The position numbers were made by a program, and so were the translations under genes. The notes beneath the pieces are model-generated. The model searched no databases. It was given only the letters and a program-made list of their open reading frames with translations, and had not been told where the DNA came from. 39,452 bases of DNA from Acetobacteraceae bacterium. GTDB lineage: Bacteria; Bacillota; Sulfobacillia; JAIMBG01. Positions within the stretch are counted from its first letter, which is position 1, and the number at the start of each line of letters is the position of its first letter. Positions 10,596-18,245 of this stretch are shown here, one piece after another. The stretch spans positions 1 through 39,452 of the forward strand of contig JAIMBG010000003.1 of NCBI GenBank assembly GCA_023511555.1, written 5' to 3'.

Positions 10596-10622
10596 TTAGC
10601 ACTCCAGGCCGGTGAGTGCTAA
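10596..10622 (-). promoter_or_regulatory. CIRCE operator (HrcA binding site)
   Basis: A perfect TTAGCACTC-N9-GAGTGCTAA inverted repeat, the consensus CIRCE in every arm position. It sits at the predicted transcription start and in the 5' untranslated region of groES. HrcA repressor binds CIRCE when GroEL is free, so this couples chaperonin synthesis to folding stress. hrcA itself is not in the window. Confidence 0.98.
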
Positions 10623-10631
10623 CCCACCAAT

Positions 10632-10661
10632 ATAATAAACAGCCGCCCTCCCCCCAGTCAA
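10632..10661 (-). promoter_or_regulatory. sigma-A type promoter of groES-groEL
   Basis: On the minus strand TTGACT (10656-10661) is separated by 18 bases from TATTAT (10632-10637). Transcription would start near 10625, at the edge of the CIRCE operator, the usual arrangement in HrcA-controlled operons. Confidence 0.8.
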
Positions 10662-10930
10662 CATACAATAGCGGTGCCTCTAAAGCCATCCAGCAGCACA
10701 CTCCGCCGCCGGGGGCGTTTAACCTCGCTCTATCTCGCCCTAGCTCCCTCGGACTCATGTGGAGCGCAGCGCCACCCCTCCGGCACCTCGAACCGTAGCC
10801 TGCCTCCCCAGGCTATTATTGCCCCCGCCGGTGCGCTTATGCGAACGTCCCGCCGCCTGCCCGCCCCTTCCAGGCGGAGGATGCGGGCCCCGCATCCGGA
10901 CGGCCCCCCGGCTCCCTGGACGGCGGGCAG

Positions 10931-11425
10931 TCAGGGCCCGGTCCGCCCGCAGTCGGCGGCCTCTCCCCTCAGCACCTGCACCGCGTGCGGCAGGGCCGGG
11001 AGCACCGCCTCCAGGCACTCGGCGGCTGCCGCGGGGCTGCCCGGCAGGTTCACGATCAGCGTGCGGCCCCTCACCCCGGCCGTGCCCCGGCTCAGCATGG
11101 CGTGCGGGGTGCGGCGCAGGCCCATCATTCTCATGTGCTCGGCGATGCCCGGCACCTGGCGGTGGGCCACGCGCAGGGTGGCCTCGGGCGTGACGTCGCG
11201 CGGGCCCAGGCCCGTTCCTCCCGTGGTCACCACCATGTCTACCCTGAGCTCGTCTGCCAGCTCCACCAGCCTCTCCGCGATGCTCTCCAGGTCGTCCGGC
11301 AGCACCTCACAGCAGACCACTTCGGCCCCGGCGTCCTCCAGCATCTTCCTTACCATCGGACCGCTCCGATCCTCCCGCTCCCCCCGGGCGGCCCGATCAC
11401 TGGCCACCACCACTGCCACCCTCAC
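10931..11425 (-). CDS. MogA/MoaB-type molybdopterin adenylyltransferase
   Basis: 164 residues. VAVVVASDRAARGEREDRSG at the start and TTGGTGLGPRDVTPEA in the middle are the hallmarks of MogA/MoaB proteins, which adenylate molybdopterin before metal insertion by MoeA. I cannot separate MogA from MoaB by eye, and many Bacillota have only this one, so I leave the symbol open. The C-terminus (NLPGSPAAAAECLEAVLPALPHAV) also fits the family. It overlaps the moaC stop by four bases and is the last gene of the Moco cluster. Confidence 0.93.
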   Translation of the reverse strand: MRVAVVVASDRAARGEREDRSGPMVRKMLEDAGAEVVCCEVLPDDLESIAERLVELADELRVDMVVTTGGTGLGPRDVTPEATLRVAHRQVPGIAEHMRMMGLRRTPHAMLSRGTAGVRGRTLIVNLPGSPAAAAECLEAVLPALPHAVQVLRGEAADCGRTGP

Positions 11426-12027
11426 GTCTCTCCCCCTCCCCGGCCCCGGCCGACCGTCTCAGCAGAGGCGGGCGGCCATGCCTCCTCGCGGCGGAACTCC
11501 CCCGTCCTCCCGCCGCTCTTCTCCACCAGCCTGATGCCTCCGATCACCAGCCCCCCCTCTACCGCCTTGCACATGTCATACACCGACAACGCGGCGGCCG
11601 CTACGGCCACCAGCGCCTCCATCTCCACCCCGGTGCGGGCCACCGCCCTCACCCTGGCCTGTATGTGAAGCCTTCCCACCGCCCTCTCAGCCCAGAACTC
11701 GACCTCCGCGGCCTGAAGAGGCAGGGGGTGGCAGAGCGGCACTATCTCCCAGGTATGCTTGGCCGCGGCGATGCCGGCCAGCCGCGCCACCGGCAGGGCG
11801 TCGCCCTTGGGCAGGGCCCCGCCCAGCAGCGCCTCCAGCGTGGCGGGCGACATCTGCACCCAGCCCCGTGCCAAGGCCTCGCGTTCCGTCTCAGGCTTGC
11901 AGCTCACGTCCACCATGCGGGCGTCCCCGGCATTCACCGAAGCCGGCCCCTCCTCCCCCCGGGCGGCGGCGATGCGTCGGACCCCAGGGGGTCCCAACCT
12001 GGGACCCGACGCCCCCGCATTCGGCAC
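11422..12027 (-). CDS. moaC: cyclic pyranopterin monophosphate synthase MoaC
   Basis: 201 residues, longer than the usual 160 because of a 30-residue low-complexity lead and a Gly/Arg-rich tail. The core is complete: ARMVDVS, KGDALPVARLAGIAAAKHTWEIVPLCHP with the catalytic Lys and His area, TGVEMEAL, and YDMCKAVEGG. With MoaA it converts GTP to cyclic pyranopterin monophosphate, the first step of Moco synthesis. The GTG at 12027 follows GGGGAC at close range; an inner start near the ARMVDVS segment is possible. It lies 17 bases after moaA and overlaps mogA by four bases, so the genes are coupled. Confidence 0.95.
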   Translation of the reverse strand: MPNAGASGPRLGPPGVRRIAAARGEEGPASVNAGDARMVDVSCKPETEREALARGWVQMSPATLEALLGGALPKGDALPVARLAGIAAAKHTWEIVPLCHPLPLQAAEVEFWAERAVGRLHIQARVRAVARTGVEMEALVAVAAAALSVYDMCKAVEGGLVIGGIRLVEKSGGRTGEFRREEAWPPASAETVGRGRGGGET

Positions 12028-12044
12028 CGTCCCCTGCCCCCTAC

Positions 12045-13055
12045 CTAGCCGCCGATGCGGGCCATGCAGGGTGCTTCGCCGCCGACCCGGCCTTCCCCTC
12101 TCTCCCCCGCAGCAAGCCGGTGAGACCGCGGCTTCAGACTGGCGGCGCGTTCCAGCGCCCGCCTCAGCGCCGGCTCGGGGCAGCCGGAGCGGAGCAGCGG
12201 CCCCAATGGGACTTCGGGCCCCCCAGCCAGACAGGGGCGAAGCGCCCCATCGGCCTGCAGCCGGAGACGATTGCAGGAAGCGCAGAACCCGCGACTCATA
12301 GGGGCGATAAACCCCACGGCGCCCTGGCCGCCCTTGAGCCTCCCATACTCCGCCGGCCCGGCCCCGGCCACCCCGGGGGCAGGCTCAAGCGGTCCCAGCT
12401 CCCGCTCCACAACGGCCCGAACCTGGGCAGTGGGCACCCGCGCCCTGGCCGACCACGGCCCGGCCTCGCCCAGGGGCATGAGCTCGATAAACCTCACATG
12501 GACCGGGGCCTCGAGCGTCAGCGCTGCGAAGCGCGGGACCTCGTCCAGATTGAACCCTCGCACCACCACCACGTTGAGCTTCACCGCTGCGAACCCCGCC
12601 AGGAGCGCCTCATCCAGGCCCCTCAGCACCTGGCCCAGCCGGCCGCCGCGGGTGATGCGGGCGAAGCGGTCGGCGTCGAGCGAGTCCAGGCTGAGGTTGA
12701 GGCGGGCCACCCCGGCCTGGCGCAGGTCGCCGGCCAAGCCGGGAAGCAGGGTGCCGTTGGTGGTCAGCGACAGGTCCGCCAGCCCGGGAAGCCGTGACAG
12801 GAGGCTCAGGAAGTCGAGCAGACCCTGGCGCACCAGCGGCTCGCCGCCCGTCACCCTGACCCGGGTCACGCCCAGCTCCAGGGCGCATTCCACCACCCGC
12901 AGGATCTCCTCATAGGTGAGGATGTCCGAAGGGGGCCGCAGCGCCACGCCCCCGGGGGGCAGGCAGTAGATGCAGCGCAGGTTGCAGCGGTCGGTGACCG
13001 AAAGCCTCAGGTAGTCCAGCCTGCGTCCGTAGCGGTCGATGAGGCCCGGCAAGGG
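12045..13055 (-). CDS. moaA: GTP 3',8-cyclase MoaA (radical SAM)
   Basis: I start it at a TTG at 13055 (then PGLIDRYGRRLDYLRLS), nine bases after GGAGG and one base past the stop of the upstream moeA-type gene; the longer track start lies inside that gene. This gives 336 residues, close to E. coli MoaA. The radical SAM cluster motif is CNLRCIYC (CxxxCxxC), followed by RVTGGEPLVR. The C-terminal cluster that binds GTP is GFCASCNRLRL with a later Cys (LRPC). The protein ends in GG, the conserved MoaA tail needed for catalysis. It turns GTP into 3',8-cyclo-7,8-dihydro-GTP for MoaC. Confidence 0.96.
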   Translation of the reverse strand, partial: PLPGLIDRYGRRLDYLRLSVTDRCNLRCIYCLPPGGVALRPPSDILTYEEILRVVECALELGVTRVRVTGGEPLVRQGLLDFLSLLSRLPGLADLSLTTNGTLLPGLAGDLRQAGVARLNLSLDSLDADRFARITRGGRLGQVLRGLDEALLAGFAAVKLNVVVVRGFNLDEVPRFAALTLEAPVHVRFIELMPLGEAGPWSARARVPTAQVRAVVERELGPLEPAPGVAGAGPAEYGRLKGGQGAVGFIAPMSRGFCASCNRLRLQADGALRPCLAGGPEVPLGPLLRSGCPEPALRRALERAASLKPRSHRLAAGERGEGRVGGEAPCMARIGG

Positions 13056-13056
13056 C

Positions 13057-14997
13057 TTATGCCTCCTCGTCGCTCCACCGGGTCCGGCCCGTCTCCTCCA
13101 GGCGGTAGCCGCCCAGGGCGGCCACCCGGCCGGCAAACTCCGCGCCCCCAAGCACCCGCAGGAGGGCCTGGGCCGGTTCGGTGCAGTAAAACTCCTCGGG
13201 GACGACCAATTCATAGCGCTCCGTGGCCACCGGCACGAAGTCCAGGCCGAGGGCCAGAGCCGCCGCCCTGAGCCCCAGGCCCACGTCGGCCGAGCCTGCC
13301 TTGATGGCCGCCGCCACCCCGGTGTGGGTGAACTCCTCCCGCCCGTAGCCGGAGATCCCGGCGGGGTCGAGGCCGGCCCGGTGGAGGAGGTGGTCCAGGA
13401 GCACGCGGGTGCCCGAGCCGCGCTGGCGGTTGATGAACCTCACCCCGGGGCGGAGGAGGTCGGACACGGAGGAAATGCCGCGGGGGTTGCCCGGGGGCAC
13501 GATGAACCCCTGCTCCCGGTGGGCCAGGGTGACGAGCGCCGCGCGCCTTCCAGGCCAAAAGCGCCTGAGGTAGGGGAGGTTGAAGTCGCCGCTGGCCTCG
13601 TCCAGGAGGTGCGACCCGGCCAGGTGGGCCTCGCCCCGGGCCAGGGCGGCGATGCCCCCCAGGCTGCCCCAGTTCGCCGTGGCCAGCCTGAGCCCCGCCT
13701 GGCTCCAGGCCAGGTCCGAGAGCACGTCCAGGGCCAGGTCGTGGCTTCCGACCAGCAGTATGGTGCGCTCCAGCTCCGCCCAGGGCAGGAGGAGCTCGAC
13801 CTCGACCTCCTCGCCCTCCCCCAGGCCCTCGCTCTCCGGGCCGACCCGGATCCAGCCGTCCGCCCGGACCAGGCTGGTGGTGGCTCCGGCGCCCCGGCCC
13901 AGGGGGACGGCCACCACCCGGCCCCCCACCCGGGCCACCTTCACCCGCACCAGCTCCTCCACCCCGGCCGTGGACGCGACGGCACGCGCCAAGCGGGCCC
14001 GGACCCGCTCCGGCCCCGAAGAGGGGGCGCCCAGGAGCGCCAGGATGATGGGCTCCACCACCAGGCGGCAGGCCAGGTAGGTGGAGACCGGGTAGCCGGG
14101 AAGGCCCACGATGGGCTTCCCTTGCTGGCTCAATCCCAGGAGGGTGGGCTTTCCCGGACGGATGGCCAGTCCCCGGACGAGCACCCGCCCCAGGGACTGA
14201 ATCACCTCCAGGGTGTGGTCGCCGGAGCCGGCGGACGACCCCCCGCCGATCAGCACCAGGTCCGCCCAGGCCAGGGCTTCGGCCACGGCCGCCCGGATGG
14301 CGGGGACCTGGTCGGGCTGAAGCGGCCAGGCCCGGGGCTCAGCGCCAAGTCCCAGGCAGAACGCGACAACCACCTGGGAGTTGGACTCCACCAGCTCACC
14401 GGGGCCCAGCCCCTGCGCCGCCCGTGAAGGAGGGACGAGCTCGTCGCCGGTGGGGATCACCGCCACCCTGGGCCGGCGCCTCACCTCCAGGGCCTCTACG
14501 CCGCCGGCGAGCAGCGCCCCGAGGTCCTGGGGCCGCACCCGGTGCCCGCTGGGCAGGATGAGGTCGCCCGCCACCATGTCCTCCCCCACCGCCCGGACGT
14601 GCTGGCCGGGGGCTGCGGCTGAGGTGAGGACGGGTTCCTCCGGGGTGCCCAGCACCTCTTCCACCGGGACTACGGCGTCGGCCCCGGGGGGCAGGGGGTC
14701 GCCGGTGTCCACGGGCCAGGCCGACTGTCCCCGCAAGAGCCGCACCGGCGCCCTCTCGGTGGCGCCTGCGGTGGCGGCGGACGCCACCGCCAGCCCGTCC
14801 ATCGCCGCGGCCAGGAAGTGGGGCACGGTGAGCCGGGCCCGCACCGGGACGGCGGTAACGCGGCCCAGCGCCTGGGCCACGGGCACCGTCTCCGCCCCAA
14901 GCGGCAGGGCCGTCCCCGCCCCGGCCATGGCGGACAGCAGGCACTCTAGGGCCTGCGGAACCGGAACCACCTCACGGTACCTCCCGGCCTCAGCCAC
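13057..14997 (-). CDS. MoeA fused to a C-terminal PBP-like domain (molybdopterin molybdotransferase)
   Basis: 646 residues from a GTG at 14997 (VAEAGRYREVVPVPQALECLL), preceded by GGGAGGGG; a GTG at 14970 after GGGAGG is an alternative. The track version runs 133 codons further into Gly/Pro/Arg-rich sequence with no family match, which I discard. Residues 1-400 are MoeA: AAMDGLAV, GDPLPPGADAVV, VAVIPTGDELV, and a GGGSSAGSGDHT active-site loop. About 430-635 is a periplasmic-binding-protein-like domain (ILLVGSHDLALDVLSDL, FINRQRGSGTRVLLDH, FTHTGVAAAIKAGSADVGLG), with no signal peptide, so it acts in the cytoplasm and may sense or deliver oxyanion. This fusion is known in anaerobic Bacillota and archaea. 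It lies one base before moaA. Confidence 0.93.
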   Translation of the reverse strand: MAEAGRYREVVPVPQALECLLSAMAGAGTALPLGAETVPVAQALGRVTAVPVRARLTVPHFLAAAMDGLAVASAATAGATERAPVRLLRGQSAWPVDTGDPLPPGADAVVPVEEVLGTPEEPVLTSAAAPGQHVRAVGEDMVAGDLILPSGHRVRPQDLGALLAGGVEALEVRRRPRVAVIPTGDELVPPSRAAQGLGPGELVESNSQVVVAFCLGLGAEPRAWPLQPDQVPAIRAAVAEALAWADLVLIGGGSSAGSGDHTLEVIQSLGRVLVRGLAIRPGKPTLLGLSQQGKPIVGLPGYPVSTYLACRLVVEPIILALLGAPSSGPERVRARLARAVASTAGVEELVRVKVARVGGRVVAVPLGRGAGATTSLVRADGWIRVGPESEGLGEGEEVEVELLLPWAELERTILLVGSHDLALDVLSDLAWSQAGLRLATANWGSLGGIAALARGEAHLAGSHLLDEASGDFNLPYLRRFWPGRRAALVTLAHREQGFIVPPGNPRGISSVSDLLRPGVRFINRQRGSGTRVLLDHLLHRAGLDPAGISGYGREEFTHTGVAAAIKAGSADVGLGLRAAALALGLDFVPVATERYELVVPEEFYCTEPAQALLRVLGGAEFAGRVAALGGYRLEETGRTRWSDEEA

Positions 14998-15170
14998 CGA
15001 CCACCCCTCCCTCGGATCCGCTCCCCCGCCCCGCCCGCGGCCGGGCCCGGAGCTGCCCGCCCACGGGGCCGGCGGCCGCCGTCCACCCTCCCGCAGCGCC
15101 GGCGTCCCGGACCGGTCAACCGCCACCACCGGGGGACGCCGGCCCTTCGGCTTGCCCTTGGCCCCGGCCC

Positions 15171-16739
15171 CTACCTGCAGAGCAGAACCTCGGCCTCCTC
15201 TCCGGCCTCCAGCCCCTCCCGGGCCTCGGGCACCCGGGCCAGGCCGTCGGCCCACACCAGGCCGGTGATGAGCGCCGACCCTCCCGGGACGGGGCGGGCC
15301 CACAGCCCCCCGTCCCTCACCTCCAGCCGCACCCTGACGTAGTCCTCCCGGCCCACGGCCGACGGCACCCGCTCCACCAGCCGTGCCCTCACCCAATCCG
15401 CCGGGGCCCAGCCGGGCCAGACCCCGCTCCCGGGCCGCCGGGCGCCGGAGGGCGTGCCGGCCGGCACGGGCCCGTCCCGTGAGCCGGTCAGCCCCGCTTC
15501 GTCAGTGGGGATGGCAACCCCGCAGCCAGCGCGCGCGGCGGCCGCCGCCGGGCCCGCCCGCTCAGTTTCGGCGGCGGCTGGCCTGCCGGGGACCGCCTCC
15601 GCGCCGGTCCCCCCCTCCAGTCCTGCCAGCAGGAGCAGCGCCGGCCGGGCGAACAGTTCGTAGCTCACCAGCGCCGACACGGGGTGGCCGGGCAGGCCCA
15701 CCACCGGGCAGCCCCTGGCCACCGCGAGCACCGTGGGCTTCCCAGGCCGCACCCGGACGCCGTGAACCAGCACGCCGGGGGGGCCCAGGGCGTCAAGCGC
15801 CGAGGCCACCAGGTCGCGCTCCCCCACGGAGCTTCCCCCCGACAGCAGCACCATGTCGGCCTCCAGCGCCTGGGCCAGGCCGGCGCTGAGCTCAGGCCCG
15901 CGGTCGGGGAGCACCCCCAGCCCCCAGGGGATGCCGCCGTCGCGGCGCACGCAGGCGGCGAGCGCGGGCAGGTTGCAGTCCCGGACCCGCCCGGGGCCGG
16001 GGGACTCTTCCGCCGGGACCAGCTCGTCGCCGGTGGAGACCACTGCCACCCGGGGCCGCGCCCAGACGCCCACCCGAACCCGGCCCACCGCCGCCAGCGC
16101 CGCTATGTCGGCGGGCCTGAGCCGCCAGCCCCTGGGCAGAACCATAGCCCCCCGGGCCACGTCCTCCCCCACCGCCACGCAGTTCTCCCCCACCGCCACC
16201 GGCCTCAGCACCGCCAAAACGGAGGACGGCGCGGCGCCGAGGGCCGCGCCCCCGCCCCCGGAAGCCGCGGCCCGAGGCACAAAGCCCCCCGGGCCACCTG
16301 GGGGTGCGGGCCGGCCCTTTCCGGCCCCGCCAGGGGGGCCGCCCGCCCCCAGCACCTCGGCGTGCTCCAGCATGACCACGGCGTCGGAGCCCGGAGGCAG
16401 CATGGAGCCGGTGGCCACGGCCACGGCCTGCCCCGGGCCCACGGAGCCCGCGAACACCTGGGAGACGGACACCTCACCGGCCAGCTCCAGGTAGGCCGGG
16501 AGCGCCTCCGTCGCCCCATAGGTGTCCTGGGCCCGCACGGCGAACCCGTCGACCCGGGAACGGGGGAAGTGGGGCACGTCGACCGGCGAGGTGACGGCCT
16601 CGGCCAGGACCCGCCCCAGGGCTGCGTCCAGGCCCAACTCCTCCACCGCCGGAGGAAGGCCCCGCCGGGCAGCGCCCACTGCCTCCAGGAACAGGGCCCG
16701 CGCCTCGGCCACGCCCGCCAGTCTCCGCCAGCCCCGCAA
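15171..16739 (-). CDS. moeA: MoeA molybdopterin molybdotransferase with two Gly/Pro/Ala-rich insertions
   Basis: 522 residues from a TTG at 16739 (then RGWRRLAGVAEARALFLEAV), eight bases after GGGGAGG; the track extension upstream is low-complexity. The MoeA core is intact: SRVDGFAVRAQDTYGA, TGSMLPPGSDAVVMLEH, VAVVSTGDELVPAEE, LLSGGSSVGERD, and PGKPTVLAVA with VVGLPGHPVSALVSYE. It inserts molybdate or tungstate into adenylated molybdopterin. Two disordered stretches are unusual: about 40 residues after EHAEVLG and about 75 residues between the third and fourth domains, which lift the length from about 400 to 522. It is the paralogue of the neighbouring MoeA-PBP fusion. Two MoeA proteins in one cluster may serve Mo and W separately; that is inference. 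Confidence 0.93.
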   Translation of the reverse strand: MRGWRRLAGVAEARALFLEAVGAARRGLPPAVEELGLDAALGRVLAEAVTSPVDVPHFPRSRVDGFAVRAQDTYGATEALPAYLELAGEVSVSQVFAGSVGPGQAVAVATGSMLPPGSDAVVMLEHAEVLGAGGPPGGAGKGRPAPPGGPGGFVPRAAASGGGGAALGAAPSSVLAVLRPVAVGENCVAVGEDVARGAMVLPRGWRLRPADIAALAAVGRVRVGVWARPRVAVVSTGDELVPAEESPGPGRVRDCNLPALAACVRRDGGIPWGLGVLPDRGPELSAGLAQALEADMVLLSGGSSVGERDLVASALDALGPPGVLVHGVRVRPGKPTVLAVARGCPVVGLPGHPVSALVSYELFARPALLLLAGLEGGTGAEAVPGRPAAAETERAGPAAAAARAGCGVAIPTDEAGLTGSRDGPVPAGTPSGARRPGSGVWPGWAPADWVRARLVERVPSAVGREDYVRVRLEVRDGGLWARPVPGGSALITGLVWADGLARVPEAREGLEAGEEAEVLLCR

Positions 16740-16919
16740 CTTCAGCACCTCCCCGCCGCCATCAGGGCGCCTGCGGCCCCGACTGCCGCCGGTCAGGGCG
16801 CGGGCGTCGGCGCCGGGGGCCCACGCCGCCGCGGCCGCCGGGCCCGCCCACGACGCGGGTGCGCAGCCGCCCCGCACTCCCCGGCCCTGCTGTCCCGCGA
16901 CGCTGCCCTGCCGCCGCCC

Positions 16920-17141
16920 CTATCCGAAGCAGCCGAGCTGGCAAGCGGTGATCCGAACCCCGGCGCTATCGGCCGCCGCCCCTACCTCGCGAGGGGAGAC
17001 CCCCAGGCGCCGGGCCAGCTCCAGGGCCCGGGCGCAGGGCAGGCGGCCGTCCGCCGCCGCCTCAACCACCGCCGCCACCACCCGGGGGTCAGGATCCCCC
17101 GTCGGGGGCGGCGCCACCCTGTCCTTGCACCTGCCACCCAC
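16920..17141 (-). CDS. small conserved protein with C-terminal CQLGCF motif, linked to Moco genes
   Basis: 73 residues from a GTG at 17141 that follows GGGGAGG by ten bases. The track shows it only as the tail of a 413-residue frame whose first part is the antisense of thymidine kinase. The core resembles a helix-turn-helix: DPRVVAAVVEAAADG, a LPCARALELA helix, RRLGVSPREVG, ending ITACQLGCFG. Three Cys (one in LPCA, two in CQLGC) could bind metal. I have a memory of similar short CQLGCF-ending proteins near molybdenum and tungsten genes of anaerobes, but cannot give a family name. It is first in the Moco cluster, directly behind a structured leader, so a regulatory or metal-handling role is plausible. 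Confidence 0.72.
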   Translation of the reverse strand: MGGRCKDRVAPPPTGDPDPRVVAAVVEAAADGRLPCARALELARRLGVSPREVGAAADSAGVRITACQLGCFG

Positions 17142-17407
17142 GCCGGACACACCTCCCCGCCCCCCGGGCCCCGCCCCCCAAAAAGGCGCAGGCACCCGTG
17201 CGGACGAGTGCCGGTGCCACGCCGGACATAGCCGGCGGCCAACTCCTTTCCAACACGGGAGGTACGGGGGTTTCCCCCGCGCCCCAGACAGGGGCGCTGG
17301 CCGTGCCCTCGGCCGCCCGCCCCCGAAGGGAAGGGACGGGCGGCTCCGGCCCGGGGGCCGTGGGCAGAGCGGCCGGACGCCCCCCGCCTTTAGGCCCCGG
17401 GGCTCGG
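17142..17407 (-). ncRNA. structured leader RNA of the Moco cluster; candidate Moco/Tuco riboswitch
   Basis: From a predicted start near 17400 to the small CQLGCF gene there are about 260 bases of leader, unusually long for this genome. It folds into a series of GC stems, including GCGCCCC-TGTC-TGGGGCGC (one extra loop base), GGGGG-AAA-CCCCC and CGCCGGC/GTCCGGCG-type pairs, with a conserved-looking unpaired run CCTCCCGTGTTGGAAAGGAG between them. It ends in a terminator-like hairpin with five T residues, before the first coding sequence. Premature termination in front of Moco genes is the known design of Moco riboswitches (Rfam RF01055). I cannot align the consensus by eye, so the class is a guess while the leader structure is seen. 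Confidence 0.45.
17180..17223 (-). terminator. terminator-like hairpin in the Moco leader (attenuator)
   Basis: On the minus strand GGCG-GGCACC pairs with GGTGCC-CGCC (a small bulge of T/TG between the halves), followed at once by TTTTT. No minus-strand gene lies upstream within the same transcript, so it would stop transcription before the Moco genes unless the preceding leader refolds. Confidence 0.65.
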
Positions 17408-17437
17408 AGTATAAGATTGTGGTGAAGCCCGGGTCGA
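17408..17437 (-). promoter_or_regulatory. predicted promoter of the Moco cluster
   Basis: TATACT (17408-17413) is a strong -10 element on the minus strand, with TCGACC 18 bases upstream (17432-17437) as a four-of-six -35 element. It would start a transcript near 17400 that covers the structured leader and the Moco genes. Confidence 0.5.
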
Positions 17438-17555
17438 CGGTGACCCATTTCGCCGCCCGCGCCCCGAATCCTTCCCGTCGGGCAGGGAACCGCACGCCGT
17501 CCGTCGAATTGCAGCACAGCCTAACTTGCTGGGCGGGGGGAGGTCGAGCGCAGCC

Positions 17556-18167
17556 ATGGCCTTCAAGGGCAGCCTGGTGGTCATCGCGGGCTGCATGTTC
17601 GCCGGAAAGTCGGAGGAGCTCATCCGCCTGGTGAAGCGGGCCGCCATAGCCCGTCAGCGGACCCTGGTGTTCAAGCCCTCCCTGGACGACCGCTACGACC
17701 GCGAGGAGGTGGTGTCCCACGACGGGGTGGGGGTCAAGGCCATCCCCATCGACCCCCACCAGCCCCAGGCCATCCTGGAGCGGGTGGACAGCCTCACCCA
17801 GCCGGTGCAGGTCGTGGCCCTGGACGAGGGCCAGTTCTTTTCCCCCGCCATCCTGGACGTGGTCCAGGACCTGGTGGGACGCGGCGTCCGGGTGATCGTC
17901 GCCGGGCTGGACACCGACTTCGCCGGCCGCCCCTTTGGGCCCATGCCGCAGCTCATGGCGCTCGCCGACGAGGTGATGAAGCTCAAGGCCATCTGCGTAC
18001 GGTGCGGCCAGCCCGCCTTCCACACCCAGCGCCTCATCGACGGCCGCCCCGCCCCCCTGGACTCCCCCCTCATCCTCATCGGCGGCTCCGAAACCTACGA
18101 GGCCCGGTGCCGCGACTGCTGGGAGATGGGGAGCCCGGAGCAGAGGCCCCAGCCGTCCCAAGCCTAG
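17556..18167 (+). CDS. tdk: thymidine kinase (type II)
   Basis: 203 residues from the ATG at 17556 (MAFKGSLVVIAGCMFAGKSEEL); the track start adds ten residues of no family match. The P-loop GCMFAGKS lies at 12-19, the catalytic Glu in DEGQFF near 90, and a four-Cys zinc site is made by CVRCG and CRDC, as in human TK1-like bacterial enzymes. It phosphorylates thymidine with ATP in the salvage pathway. GGGGGGAGG lies 12 bases upstream, a little far. It is a lone plus-strand gene between two minus-strand clusters; its upstream region overlaps the divergent Moco leader. Confidence 0.97.
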   Translation: MAFKGSLVVIAGCMFAGKSEELIRLVKRAAIARQRTLVFKPSLDDRYDREEVVSHDGVGVKAIPIDPHQPQAILERVDSLTQPVQVVALDEGQFFSPAILDVVQDLVGRGVRVIVAGLDTDFAGRPFGPMPQLMALADEVMKLKAICVRCGQPAFHTQRLIDGRPAPLDSPLILIGGSETYEARCRDCWEMGSPEQRPQPSQA

Positions 18168-18245
18168 TAGCCCCCCCCGCCGGGTGGAGCCTCACTGTTG
18201 AGCGCGAAGCAGGACCAGGCGATGAGTTCTGCGAACCCCGCCGCC

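Larger units (their letters stand above)
10546..10930. other. intergenic region upstream of groES and downstream of mogA
   Basis: 385 bases. The groES-proximal part holds the promoter and CIRCE operator listed separately. The rest, up to the mogA stop, has no supported gene. A weak stem (TAGCCTG and CAGGCTA, six-base loop, about 10797-10816) is followed by a short A/T run on the plus strand, but no plus-strand gene precedes it. No clear terminator for the mogA end of the Moco cluster is visible. Confidence 0.5.

Noticed and set aside
14998-15396. N-terminal 133-codon extension of the MoeA-PBP fusion in the ORF track
   Set aside because: Gly/Pro/Arg-rich, no MoeA similarity, overlaps the end of the next gene; GTG starts with good ribosome binding sites exist at 14997 and 14970.
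17142-18161. 413-codon minus-strand ORF over the thymidine kinase region
   Set aside because: Most of it is antisense to tdk and to the Moco leader; only its last 73 codons (16920-17141) have their own start signal and a plausible protein.
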